Part shown: piece by piece, positions 11,030 to 20,437 of the stretch
Layout of the letters: each line of letters begins with the position of its first letter
How positions within the stretch are numbered: the stretch's first letter is position 1
DNA from: Glomus cerebriforme
Taxonomy: Eukaryota > Glomeromycota > Glomeromycetes > Glomerales > Glomeraceae
Assembly: GCA_003550305.1 (NCBI GenBank)
Contig: QKYT01000179.1
Location: 50,837 to 80,363 of the forward strand
Direction of reading: 5' to 3'
DNA length: 29,527 bases
The notes under the pieces: generated by a model
What the model saw: the letters and a program-made list of their open reading frames with translations, nothing else
Told to the model about the DNA's origin: nothing
The model's database searches: none
Translations under genes and position numbers: made by a program

Positions 11030-12245
11030 AAAATATATATTCTTAAAACATACTTGTTTTACAGTTAAAATATATTTATATTACAATAATATACTTAAAG
11101 TATACTAAAAAATATATAAATTGATATATTTATAATTAAATTTTAATAGTTAATTATATTTTATATTTTAAAACATATAAAATGAATACTAAAAACTTTC
11201 TTAAAATTAATTTAATAATGTTTTAAGTATATTAATAACTATTAGTAAAATTTAAGAAAAAATGTAGTTAGTGAACCAGTCACTATTAACTAATTAAATT
11301 TTTATTGATCATTTTTAAATGTTTTATTTATATGAAATGTATTAGTTTTTTTATTTTTGCTTTTTTACTTAAAAAAACTTCACTGATATTAATTTTTGAA
11401 ATATTATTTAACAAAACTAAGCTTGACTTTTTCTAAAACCAAATGCTGTTAAAGTTTTTATAAGATTTGTATTAAATTTTCAAATAATATTTATTTATAA
11501 ATTCTTTTTTTCATTCAGTAATTTTAGAGTATAATTTAAGCATTTTGTTTATATGTAAATTCCCTTTTAAAGATTAAGTAAAGTTGTTCAGCAAAGTCAA
11601 AACTATTTATATACAAATTTTTATTAAAGTTAAATAAAAACTTGTGGAGTACAACAATTCTTTTTGTAATGATACTAATTTGCAAAAGTTTCTTTTTTTT
11701 CTGGTTTGTATTTTTAGAGTGTATTTTAGAACTTTGGTAATAAGTAAATTATATTCAGAAGATTAAGTAAAGTTGTTCAGCGAGGTTGAAACTACTTACA
11801 TATAAATTTTTATCAAAATTGAATAATAACTTATAGAATTCAACTATTTTTTTATAATTATATAAATTCATAAATTTTTATAAGAATTACAAATTGCATT
11901 TTAATAAAATTTAATGTAAAGCTGGTAATATTATTAGTTATCATATTATCCAATAAAAATTAAATTAATTGTCATATGATAAATTAAGTAAATATTAATA
12001 ATATAATACAGTAAGTATATATTTTATACTTAAAATATACTTAAATGGGTAAAATTTAATATTTTATGAATTATTTTTATATCAAATATGGATAATTTAA
12101 GACTTATTTAAGTAAATTTTTAGTATTATTTGTAAATATAATTATCTTATAAGAAATATACTGAAATTATACTTATATGATGCTTACAAGATACTTAAAT
12201 ATATATTTAAATATCCTTAATATTCAGTATATTTTCAGTATACAA
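11030..12245. mobile_element. AT-rich noncoding insertion inside the MULE-like relic
   Basis: About 1.2 kb separates two remnants that should be neighbours, one ending ...NSKGIYLDKP near 12250 and one starting ESIMGVYHN near 11025. Other gaps in the relic are mostly about 80-150 bp, so extra DNA has probably been inserted. No coding potential and no convincing terminal repeats were found. The interior has a two-copy direct repeat (separate entry) and many TATACTTAAA-like motifs. It could also be a grown intron. Confidence 0.4.
11519..11880. repeat. Two-copy tandem repeat, unit about 187-190 bp
   Basis: A unit containing TTTTAGAGT near its start and AAGATTAAGTAAAGTTGTTC further on occurs twice, with the second motif at about 11571 and 11759. 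The following 85 or so bases also align (AAACTA(T/C)TTA(T/C)ATA, then AATTTTTAT). Most visible differences are transitions. A weaker third copy may begin near 11410. It lies inside the insertion in the MULE-like relic. Confidence 0.75.
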
Positions 12246-13740
12246 TTTTTCTTATTAGGCTTATCCAAATAGATACCTTTACTATTAATAAAATATCTTA
12301 ATTTGTCTATATTGTTAAATGATATATGAATTTCAGATAAGGTTTCTTTAATTAATTGATAATAATAATTATAAAAATTATAGGTATTTATTATCTAAAA
12401 ATAAGTAATAATACTATTATCATAAATTGCTTATTTAATTAATACTTGTAAGTTACTTTTAATATTTGCTGGAGTTCTTTTTGATGCTGATAGCAAATGA
12501 TTATGAATTTTAATATAAACCAAAGTTACAAAAGGACAATTAACAATATTATCAGAAACAAATTTTATGAAACATATAGGGCAAGACTTTTGAATTATTT
12601 TATCAAATAACATTTTTATTATTCAAATGAGGCATATCTTAAAATATAAAATTAAAAGAAAATTAATTATTTAAAATAAAATTAATATATATTTAAATAA
12701 AATTTTATACATTATTATATGTTTTATGCTTATAATTTTTAAGAATAATCATACTACATTTTGCTATTTCTTATATTTAAAATAATTAATTGACCAAAAT
12801 TTAAATAATAAGATAAAAAAATAAAAAAATACTTGTATTTGTATTACCCATAAATAGATTTTGTAATAATGAGATGTCAATTTCTTCTGATTTAATCCTA
12901 ATAAATTAATGCCATTTTTCATTTTGTTAGTATTTGTTATAACTAATAAAATATAATACTATTATACTATATTTGTTTAATAATCAGTAATTTTTTTAAT
13001 ATGAGGATCTCTATCATAAGATATATTATTATTTCTTTTAAAAGTGCAGACACTTTCTTTTATTGCTAAATATAAACAAATACTATATATTAATAATTAA
13101 AAATAATTGGTAAAACTTATACATATGTTTTAGTTTCTTTAATATAAATATTTTATTAGTTATAGTTTTAAAAGAGTTTAGAATTAAAATTAATATTACA
13201 ATACTCTTGGTTAATTAGTTTTAGATTAGTAAATTAGCAATATTTAATATTTTGGTATTTTCTATCATTTTTTTTAACTGATATTCTATCAACTTGAATA
13301 TATGTAGTATTACCCAAACTATTAATTGAATACTGAATCTAATTATAATAAAAAGAGATATACAATAGTTAAAATCTATATTTATTAATAAATTAAAAAT
13401 TAATATATACTTATTACATCTGAAAATACATCTGTATAATTTTTCTAATCAGTTATATTATATACTGTTGCAACATCTTCTGGAAAAGTATCTGGATATT
13501 CTATAGGAACAGTTGTATGTATAACTTTTAGAACTTGTAACTTAAAAGTAAAAAAATCATATGTTTCTTTACTTTCTATTTTATCATTATTATCATTATC
13601 TTATTTTTAATTTTTTTTATTAGATTTTAATAGAAGAGAATAATTTCATTTATATTATATTTACATATTAACTCAACAAAATCTTCTGCTAGATATTCTT
13701 CTATATCTGAAAGGTCAATAATAGATAATATTATAAAACT

Positions 13741-14330
13741 TGTAATAAATAAAGATCAATTTTTAAAAGAAGTAAAATATATAAAAAAAAATGTATTTTA
13801 CATGTTATATTAAGTATATGATCATAATTTGCAAGTTATTTGATTTGATTAAACATCAAAAATTATTAATTATCCTTATCAGTTAATTATTTGTCTCAAC
13901 CATTTATCATATTTACTTATAATTAATAATCTATCTGAATAAAAAAAGAAATAGAAAGTTTGGGATTATTAATTGTTTTGGTATCTTGTTGAAGAAAAAT
14001 AACTAATTGTAGTTAATCAATTAAAAATATACTTTCAAGTTATTACTTCTTGCTATTTTAATATTTATAAAATTATTATTCTTTGATCTAACATTATGCC
14101 AATTTGCAAAAAAAATTTTATTTAAATCAAATTAATTAATTTTTTATATTTTTATATTTAATTTAGTAAAAAATAAAAATTACTGAAAATACTTTTTTTC
14201 CTAGCATAAATAATTAAAATTTTGAAAATTCATCAAAATTCAGCTATTTATATAAATTGGTATTATATAATGAAATTAAAAATATATATATTTAAAGTGT
14301 GATCATCAATTAGCCTAACCTAATTTAGGA
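13741..14330. other. AT-rich stretch without a recognised gene
   Basis: It lies upstream of the MULE-like relic and may include that element's lost 5' end. I see short AT-rich palindromes but no reading frame, RNA gene or clear terminal repeat. Confidence 0.4.
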
Positions 14331-14521
14331 TACAGTCGTCCTCCTCTATAGACACCTTCTGTTTAGTCATACCTCCTCTTATAAGCATATTTATGCTTGG
14401 CCCAAGTCACTAATAATATTATTAAAAAAACCTTCTCTATAGTCACATTATATAGGTTTTTTATAATCACACCTTTTTTTTTCAGTCCTGAGAAGTGTGA
14501 TTATATAGGAAGATGACTGTA
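14331..14521. mobile_element. 187-bp pogo/Tc1-like MITE with TA target duplication
   Basis: The element runs 14333-14519. The left end CAGTCGTCCTCCTCTATAG matches the reverse complement of the right end CAGTCATCTTCCTATATAA with a few mismatches. TA flanks both ends. The interior repeats TATAGTCAC-type motifs and encodes nothing. The size, TA duplication and CAGTC termini fit a non-autonomous pogo or Tc1-like element. A related end sequence appears near 21899. Confidence 0.8.
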
Positions 14522-14849
14522 TTTGCATAATTTTTAAAAAATAAACAAATAAAATTTATTATAAAAATGCATAAAAAAAAAAATAATAATAAAATAAAAG
14601 ATTTTATTAAATGATTTTTCATATTGATCATAATAATTAATAAATTATTATATAATTATTATATATTAATTATCTTTTAAATCTATATCTTCTAACATTT
14701 TCATTCAAATAATTAAACTGAATTATTTAAACCTTTATTTGTTATATATATTTAATATGTTTAATAATAATATAGTTATAAATTAATCAAAGTAGCATTT
14801 TCTTAAACAATTTTAAAGGTCCTTTAGAAAACTAAATCTGTGATCATCT
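14522..14849. other. AT-rich stretch without a recognised gene
   Basis: Only AT-rich sequence with short A/T runs is seen between the MITE and the GAAA-rich tandem repeat. Confidence 0.4.
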
Positions 14850-15190
14850 AAAAAAAAAAAGAAAGAAAGAAAGAAAGAAAAGAAGTTAATATTTTTTCTT
14901 AAAATAAAAAAAATATATTTTTTCTTTTCTTTATCTCCAATAGGCTTAGAAATTCAAATCTTTCTTTTTTTTCATTTTTTAGATTGAATGAAGTTAATAT
15001 CTTTCTTTAAAATAAATGTTAAAAAATTTTCATTTTTCTCTCTTTATCTTCAATAAGTTCAGAAATCCAAAATTTATGTTCACTTAAAAAATAAAAAGCA
15101 AAGAAAGTTGTTAGCATCTTTTCTTAAATAAGATAAAATAAAATATCTTTTCTTTTTTAAATCTTTATCTATTTAAAGAAATAAATAAAA
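14850..15190. repeat. Degenerate tandem repeat (unit about 110-120 bp) with a GAAA microsatellite
   Basis: A GAAA run at about 14861-14881 leads into three diverged units. They start near 14882 (GAAGTTAATAT), 14989 (GAAGTTAATATC) and 15107 (GTTGTTAGCATC). Each continues with TTTCTT(A)AAATAA, then a CTTTATCT(T/C)CAATA(G/A) motif in the first two. Strand asymmetry is strong, with purine runs alternating with T-rich runs. No coding potential is seen. Confidence 0.6.
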
Positions 15191-15400
15191 AAAAAGATAA
15201 TTTTTCTTTTTACTTTTAAAAGTTACAATTTAAAACTTCACATTCATTAAAAATAAAAAAAAGAATATTAAATACCATTAGATTCATCTCGATGAAACAA
15301 ATCTAATAAGCTATAGATAATTATTTTATGATCATTAAATATTAAGATATTTACAAATAACTATTTATATATTTTTTGATATATACTGTATACTTGATTT

Positions 15401-15542
15401 ATAACTATAGATATCACTCAAATCCCAAAATTAATTTGGATATATAGTAAAATTTCAAATTATTTTTGGCATGTCAAATTATTTTAACACTTTACTTAGT
15501 AAATTACATATAAACTGAATGAATTTATACATTTCAAATTAT
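15401..15542 (-). repeat. Dispersed repeat, copy 1 (inverted relative to the copy at 23050)
   Basis: The reverse complement of this stretch matches 23050-23194 at about 90% over the best 95 bp by eye. Shared words include ATGTATAAATTCATT, GTTTATATGTAATTTA and ATGCCAAAAATAATTTG. Most differences are G/A or C/T. It carries no reading frame and is probably part of an unclassified transposon or MITE. Confidence 0.8.
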
Positions 15543-15987
15543 TAAGGTTAATATCTTAACTGTTTTTTAAATAGTTATATAATTATGATTATATAAAAAA
15601 CTTAAAGTTGCAGTTGTGAAAGGAACCTAAAATACATTATGAAAAAGGTTTAAATTATTTTAGTCTATAATAAACAATCTAATATAAGGATTTTTTAATT
15701 TTTGTAATTAAGCATCGTAAACCTTTATTATATTTACTATTATTATATTAAAAATAAAATAAGATAATTTTATAAAAAAAAATATATAAATTAAAAAATA
15801 ATTATTTTAAATCAACAATTTATATATACATCATGATAATTGATATAATATTTACTAAGTTAATTAGTACAAAAATCTTGAATCTGTATAAAATTACACT
15901 TGGATATCAGAATTAAATAGTTAGTTAATATAGCATAGTTAGTATAGTATAGTTAGTATATCTAGAAAGAATTTGTAATTTAATATA
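15543..15987. other. AT-rich stretch with short tandem motifs
   Basis: No gene is recognised. A short tandem motif (AGTTAGTATAGTAT-like, two to three copies) lies at about 15930-15962, just before the GC-richer MITE. Confidence 0.45.
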
Positions 15988-16395
15988 TTTTTAATAGGGC
16001 GTTAGGTTTTGGCGACCTGTCGCCATGGCGACCCCTATAATTCCGGCCAAAATTAAGTGATTGGTAAAAAATTATCCTTTTTTGGAATTTTGTGTAATGC
16101 AAAACTTCGATTTTTGAGAGAAATAAAATTGCCTTTTTTGGGTCATATAATGTTACATTGATTCCAAATAAGGAAATTCTAGCCGGCATTATAAAATTTG
16201 CTAAAATTAGTAGTGTGACGAATAACATGTGACAAATAGACTTTTTCATGTCGAAAAAATTCTGTCCCTAGAATAAATAGTAAAAATGGAAAACTAGGGA
16301 TGTGACACAGAGGTGACAAATTATTTGTATATGAAGTCACGTGACAGGGGTCACCATGGCGACCAGGTCGCCAATTCCTTTTTTCCTTTTTAATA
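15988..16395. mobile_element. 390-bp MITE with GC-rich inverted ends and a 9-bp target duplication
   Basis: The body is 15997-16386 and both flanks carry TTTTTAATA (15988-15996 and 16387-16395). Near the ends are inverted copies of TTGGCGACCTG(G)TCGCCATGG and then (C/T)GACCCCT (about 16008-16036 and 16350-16375). The outermost 12 bp match poorly. The GC-rich ends stand out sharply from the surrounding AT-rich DNA. A 9-bp duplication fits the Mutator-like superfamily, but in such AT-rich flanks it could be partly chance. Open frames on the minus strand across it are short and are not taken as genes. Confidence 0.65.
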
Positions 16396-17085
16396 AACGA
16401 AAATAGTTTAAATATAATAAAATCAATTAACAATACTTTTATTTATTAAATGTAGTTAATATATACTAAAATTTGTATTGTTATACGTATTTTTCAACAT
16501 TTTTATATGTGTTTTTTAACTAATTATACGCGTTTTTTAACTAATCTAGTGTTGTTATATGCATTTTTAAACTGCTATTATTTTATTGTATATTGTTATA
16601 CATCTAAAAAAGTGTTGCGCAATATATTTTTAATCATGTTGGTTGACAAAGGATTTATTGCACAATATTTTTTTGGTGTTGAGCAACACATGACGTATGT
16701 TTACACTTTATACGTCTGTTCAAAACTTCCTGATGAAATGAAATCCTTCATCTCCTTCACAAGCTTTATCATGATATGCTCTAAAAGTTTGAGATATTAC
16801 TTCACTACTTATTTGTGAGAAAATACATGCATTAGTACAGATAAAAAAAAAGAGACAGGAAAAAATAGAAAATTTTACAAGTGTCAATCCATAATATCAT
16901 CTAAATATGAAAAAATAAAATTCTTTATAGAAATATTGATATCTCTTTTTGTATTTTTTCTTTTTGGAATTTTTTTCTTAATTATTTTACAACTGATAAA
17001 AAGAAATTCAAAAAGTTGCAAGTATAATGAAATCCATTAACATAGATATATAATACTTATGCAAATCTTATCAAATCAAAAATAT
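16396..17085. other. AT-rich stretch without a supportable gene
   Basis: An open frame of 103 codons lies at 16507-16818 on the plus strand, starting MCFLTNYTRFL and rich in Phe, Tyr and Leu. No domain is recognised and the composition is what translated AT-rich DNA gives. The part around 16630-16800 is slightly GC-richer (LVDKGFIAQYFF on the plus strand) and may be a decayed coding fragment. The rest shows nothing. Confidence 0.4.
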
Positions 17086-18135
17086 AGATTACATCTTCAT
17101 CTAAGTAATCAATTTTAGCTATTTCTGCATCATCAATTATTTGGTTGTTCAAATCACCAAACAAGTCAAAATTAAATTCTTGGAAACTTTTTGTTATTAG
17201 AAAATTTTTTAGTTATTCCAATGCACTATATGTTTCTTCAGGATGAACTTTTTTACCAATTATTTTAATCTGATCATATTTAGTTAAGTTCAGAGTATGC
17301 AATTAAATTTACATAATACAAATAAGGTATATAATAGCTTTCATAAAATTATAGCTATTTACCTTCGATAAATCTCATAAACACTTCTCTGCTTGTGGTT
17401 TCAATATTATCCAATCATTTTTTATAATTTCTAATTCAAGTGCATTAACTAAAACCTCTTGTAATTCTAAAAAATTCTCTTCTAAAAGATATTCTCTTAT
17501 TATATCAAAATCTGATCTATCTATAATTCTCCACCATATCAATCTTTTTATTTTTTTTAAAAGATTGATTATAATTTAATCATGTGAAAAAAAGCAAAAT
17601 AATATTTATAAAGCATCTACTTTAATGAATCTTTGCATCTTTTATCCTTATTTTTTTTCGAGATCAATTCTTTATAATACAGCATTCCTTTTTCAAGCCA
17701 TATTGGGATTGCATTATCAAATTCTCATTCAACTATTCTGCTATCATCCACCTCACTTTCATCATAATCATCAAAAAAATTATCATATAAAGGAGATATA
17801 CAATCACGAAGAGAGGCTTCCTCATTATTTTTATCTGCTTTCTCTTTCGTTCTTGTTCCATCAAATCAAACATCATGCTGCCATATTGTTAGAAAACTAA
17901 TAATTGAGAATTATATATTTCAAAATACTAAATACCAGCCAATATACTCATACTAATTGCCATATTTTTTAGATTACGCTGGATAGTGGAATTATAATAA
18001 GACAATAGTTAATACAAAAAATATCATAACCATGCTTACCATATTCAATTTATTATTAATTCTGATTTTGCTAATTTATTCATATGATCATTCTACAAAT
18101 TAATGTTTATTTGAAGTTTATCTGCTCCCTAGTAT
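17085..18135 (-). pseudogene. Decayed multi-exon gene of unknown identity
   Basis: Minus-strand remnants with intron-like gaps lie at about 18130-18035 (NDHMNKLAKSELIIN, ending at a GGTAAGC donor), 17990-17935 (STIQRNLKNMAISMSILAG, donor GTATTT), 17850-17580 (NNEEASLRDCISPLYDNFF, acidic DDYDESEVDD, FDNAIPIWLEKGMLYYKELI), 17550-17360 (DRSDFDIIREYLLEENFLEL, KNDWIILKPQAEKCL) and 17300-17090 (KIIGKKVHPEETYSALE, QEFNFDLFGDLNNQIIDDAE). Stops interrupt several blocks (after RIVE, DSLK, AEKCL and YSALE). The consistent strand, spacing and helix-like coding pattern support a dead gene. I do not recognise the family. It may belong to a repeat-associated gene family, since the surroundings are transposon-rich. 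Confidence 0.5.
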
Positions 18136-18229
18136 TAAAAATAAATTTTAATTAATATACCTAATCTTCACAATGCATAATACAAGTAAAATATTACAAA
18201 TCACATGTGCTATCAGCATATTATCCATT

Positions 18230-18372
18230 TTAAGTAAGCAAACTGCTTGCTTTTTATGATGAAGTCACTCGGCTAGCAGTCGCAGGGCTGTGGTTTTATT
18301 CAATGTTTTCCACTTCAGACAAGCGAACTGCTTGTAACAAAGTCACTCAGCAGAGGTATGATCGCAAACATG
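18230..18372. repeat. Two-copy direct repeat, unit about 82 bp, GC-richer than its surroundings
   Basis: AAG(T)AAGC(A)AACTGCTTG followed by AAGTCACTC(G/A)GC occurs at about 18233-18285 and again at about 18316-18350. The first copy contains the short palindrome AAGCAAACTGCTTGCTT. No tRNA fold or reading frame explains it. It may be a fragment of a dispersed repeat. Confidence 0.55.
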
Positions 18373-19966
18373 CTAAAAGAGTAGTAATTTAATTTTAAGA
18401 TGTTGCCTCAGATTACTTGTGCACAGATATGGGAATTCATTTTCTGAAAGTATTGCAAGAAGAATTTTCGTACTTGGTCGCTTCAGGTATTTTTTTAATG
18501 TAAAACATATCCCAATTATTAATTCTCCATCCTCTAGGAAACTTGTTCTAATATTCTTAAAAAAGTTTAGCATTAGCAATAAGATTAAATAAGCTTATTA
18601 AAGCAGTAAGAAATACTTATCTAAATAACAGATTGTTTCTTTTGATAATCTATTAGTCATATTTTATGAAGATAATATGTCTAAAAAAAAATTTTCCTAA
18701 TAACTACGCAGTACTGTATGTCAGATTTGAGACATATGACAAGAATTAGGTAAGTGATTTCATGATAACATCATAATAGCAAAAGATCAAAATGCCAAAA
18801 GAGTATTAAATACGACCACTTTGATTTTGTCATCTATAGAGCTCATATTGATAATGTAAATAATGTTTAATTTTTTTTACTTTTACTTACATATAACTGA
18901 TATAACTATAAATTTGGTAAATTAATGATGCTAATTATGCCTTTTCTTTATTGATTGTATAAGAAAAAAATATATAATATAGATTGTAGATTACTATATG
19001 GTGAATAAAGTATTATACTTTCATGATGCTAATACAATTCTTAAAATTCTAAATGAAAAAATTATTGCTTTCTTGCAAATGTACAGTTTCAACCAAAAAT
19101 AAACCCACCTTAATTGTATAATATTTTGATCTGAATGCTAATATTGCAGAATATCATGAATGATGCTTCTTTTTCTTTTAGTAACTGTACATTTTTTCAG
19201 GTGATCTATATCATATGATCAGCCTATACTACAATTATGAACTTGAATTTATTGCTTAAACTGTTGCAAGTAAGATAATATTCTATTCCATTTCTATATT
19301 ATTTACCATATAATCTATAATTCCCATGTTTTTCATTGCAAATGAAGTATAATGAGTCCCATGACTAAGCTAATACAAAATTATACTAATTATTAATCTT
19401 TTTAAAACTATTTTAGAATTTTAAGTATATGAAATACTCTAAGATAGATTTGATAATTAATTCTGAATAAGGTTTGATTTTGAAAGTAATAGACTTGAAA
19501 TTAGAAGTATAGGTCAAATAAAATCCATTGTTTAAATTGCAAAAAATGCAAATTTTTTTTTTTGAAAATGGTATATTATACTGAATAATTTTTAGCATAA
19601 CATTAACATAATATTATTAAAAAATCAAATTGTATGTTTTTTTAAAAAAATGTTAAATTTTCTTAAAAATATTATATTACATTAGATAATTTTTTATATT
19701 GTAACAGAAAGTCTTTAATTATCAAAAATCTCATTCTAAAATATTACCACACAGTTCAAACTATTATAAAGTAAGTTCTTAATTAAGGTGAAGAAATACA
19801 TGAAAGAAATTAAGTGTAAAGAATTCAGATAAAATAATTATTTAAATATCTATTGACCTTTTCAAAATTAAATTTATTAAAAAAGTTTATAAATATGTTT
19901 ATTTATTTTATTAGTTAAAAATTATATTTATTAAATTTCATTTTATAAAATAAATGTAAAAGAGGT
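18373..19966. other. AT-rich stretch; one short open frame, otherwise nothing recognised
   Basis: A 68-codon open frame on the minus strand at 18579-18373 (DGELIIGICFTLKKYLKRP, then STKILLAILSENEFPYLC) looks more protein-like than random translation. It could be an exon of the decayed gene to its left, but no splice partner or family is clear. From 18600 to 19966 I see no gene, RNA or element. Confidence 0.4.
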
Positions 19967-20181
19967 ACTGTATTTAAGGTTGCCTACCTAAACCTCTTCA
20001 AAATCCTATGATTAGTTTCATCAAAATTTTACTATAGATTTATTATAGTTTCGGCAGAGTTTCAACAGTTTTGGCAATTATAATAGGTTTTGGCAGTTTC
20101 ACTTTTCTCCAGAGTTTTGCCAGTTTTTTAATATAACTTTAATATAGTTTCAGCAGAATTTCACTTTTGGTAAAATGCCAT

Positions 20182-20209
20182 CTTGTCTAAACCCTTAGGT
20201 TTCGACAAG
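20182..20209. repeat. Perfect-looking hairpin, 12-bp stem and 4-nt loop
   Basis: CTTGTCTAAACC and GGTTTCGACAAG are inverted copies with a single mismatch, separated by CTTA. The hairpin lies immediately left of the inner inverted repeat at 20214. It could be a transposon end or the footprint of an old insertion. Promoter or terminator roles are unlikely without a nearby gene. Confidence 0.6.
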
Positions 20210-20437
20210 CTAGAGGTATGCTCCGGTGAAATCCGTTCAATCTATCATCCATTTTTGAACAGATTGGATAATCCGGATTAAGGAATGAATAGATTTCAGA
20301 TAATCTGGATGGATCTGTTGAATAATACCAGATTGATCAGATATTACACAGATGATCAGATTGACCAGATTGATCAGATAATCTGGTCAAATCTGGTATT
20401 TTTTTTTATTTTTTTGGGTTTTTTTTATTTTAATATA

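Larger units (their letters stand above)
7257..13740 (-). pseudogene. Decayed MULE-like (Mutator superfamily) transposase gene, interrupted by nested insertions
   Basis: Coding remnants in consistent order on the minus strand, separated by AT-rich intron-like gaps, are found at about 13735-13430 (EYPDTFPEDVATVYNITD), 13340-13200 (IQYSINSLGNTTYIQVDR), 13068-12960, 12903-12848 (EEIDISLLQNLFMGN), 12613-12431 (CPICFIKFVSDNIVNCPF and HNH, a likely zinc-binding segment), 12355-12250, 11025-10960 (GVYHNILIANSNLVNYV), 10860-10735 (IDISFKWVKGEINEFEI), 10675-10410 (FTTEEYYKLLF, RYILADLDVIQAKELEL), 10320-10190, 9600-9480 (IDQKIWRKNGTNTNN), 9395-9255 (IEIHDKSRVPNTHQNKSK) and 7590-7257 (a Lys-rich stretch, then a coiled coil EIEEKRIALRE). 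The order recalls the FAR1/MULE-type transposase-like genes abundant in Rhizophagus. Candidate catalytic Asp residues are in IDISFKW and ILADLD. Where I expect a conserved Glu (NNAEAAH in relatives, from memory) this copy reads NNAKITH. In-frame stops occur, for example at 13447-13445. It carries the Tc1 element (7628-9223), a MITE (9613-10093) and a 1.2-kb insert near 11.03-12.24 kb. The superfamily call is inference. Confidence 0.65.

Noticed and set aside
15980..16433. Two minus-strand open frames of 84-89 codons
   Set aside because: They run across the MITE and its ends (RGRHGDRSPKPN comes from the GC-rich inverted repeat), so they are by-products of the element.
16507..16818. Open frame of 103 codons on the plus strand
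   Set aside because: Hydrophobic, Phe/Tyr-rich translation of AT-rich DNA without a recognised domain or splice partners.
17625..17900. Plus-strand open frame of 91 codons
   Set aside because: It is antisense to the better supported minus-strand gene remnant, and its His/Tyr/Phe-rich composition is that of a complement translation.
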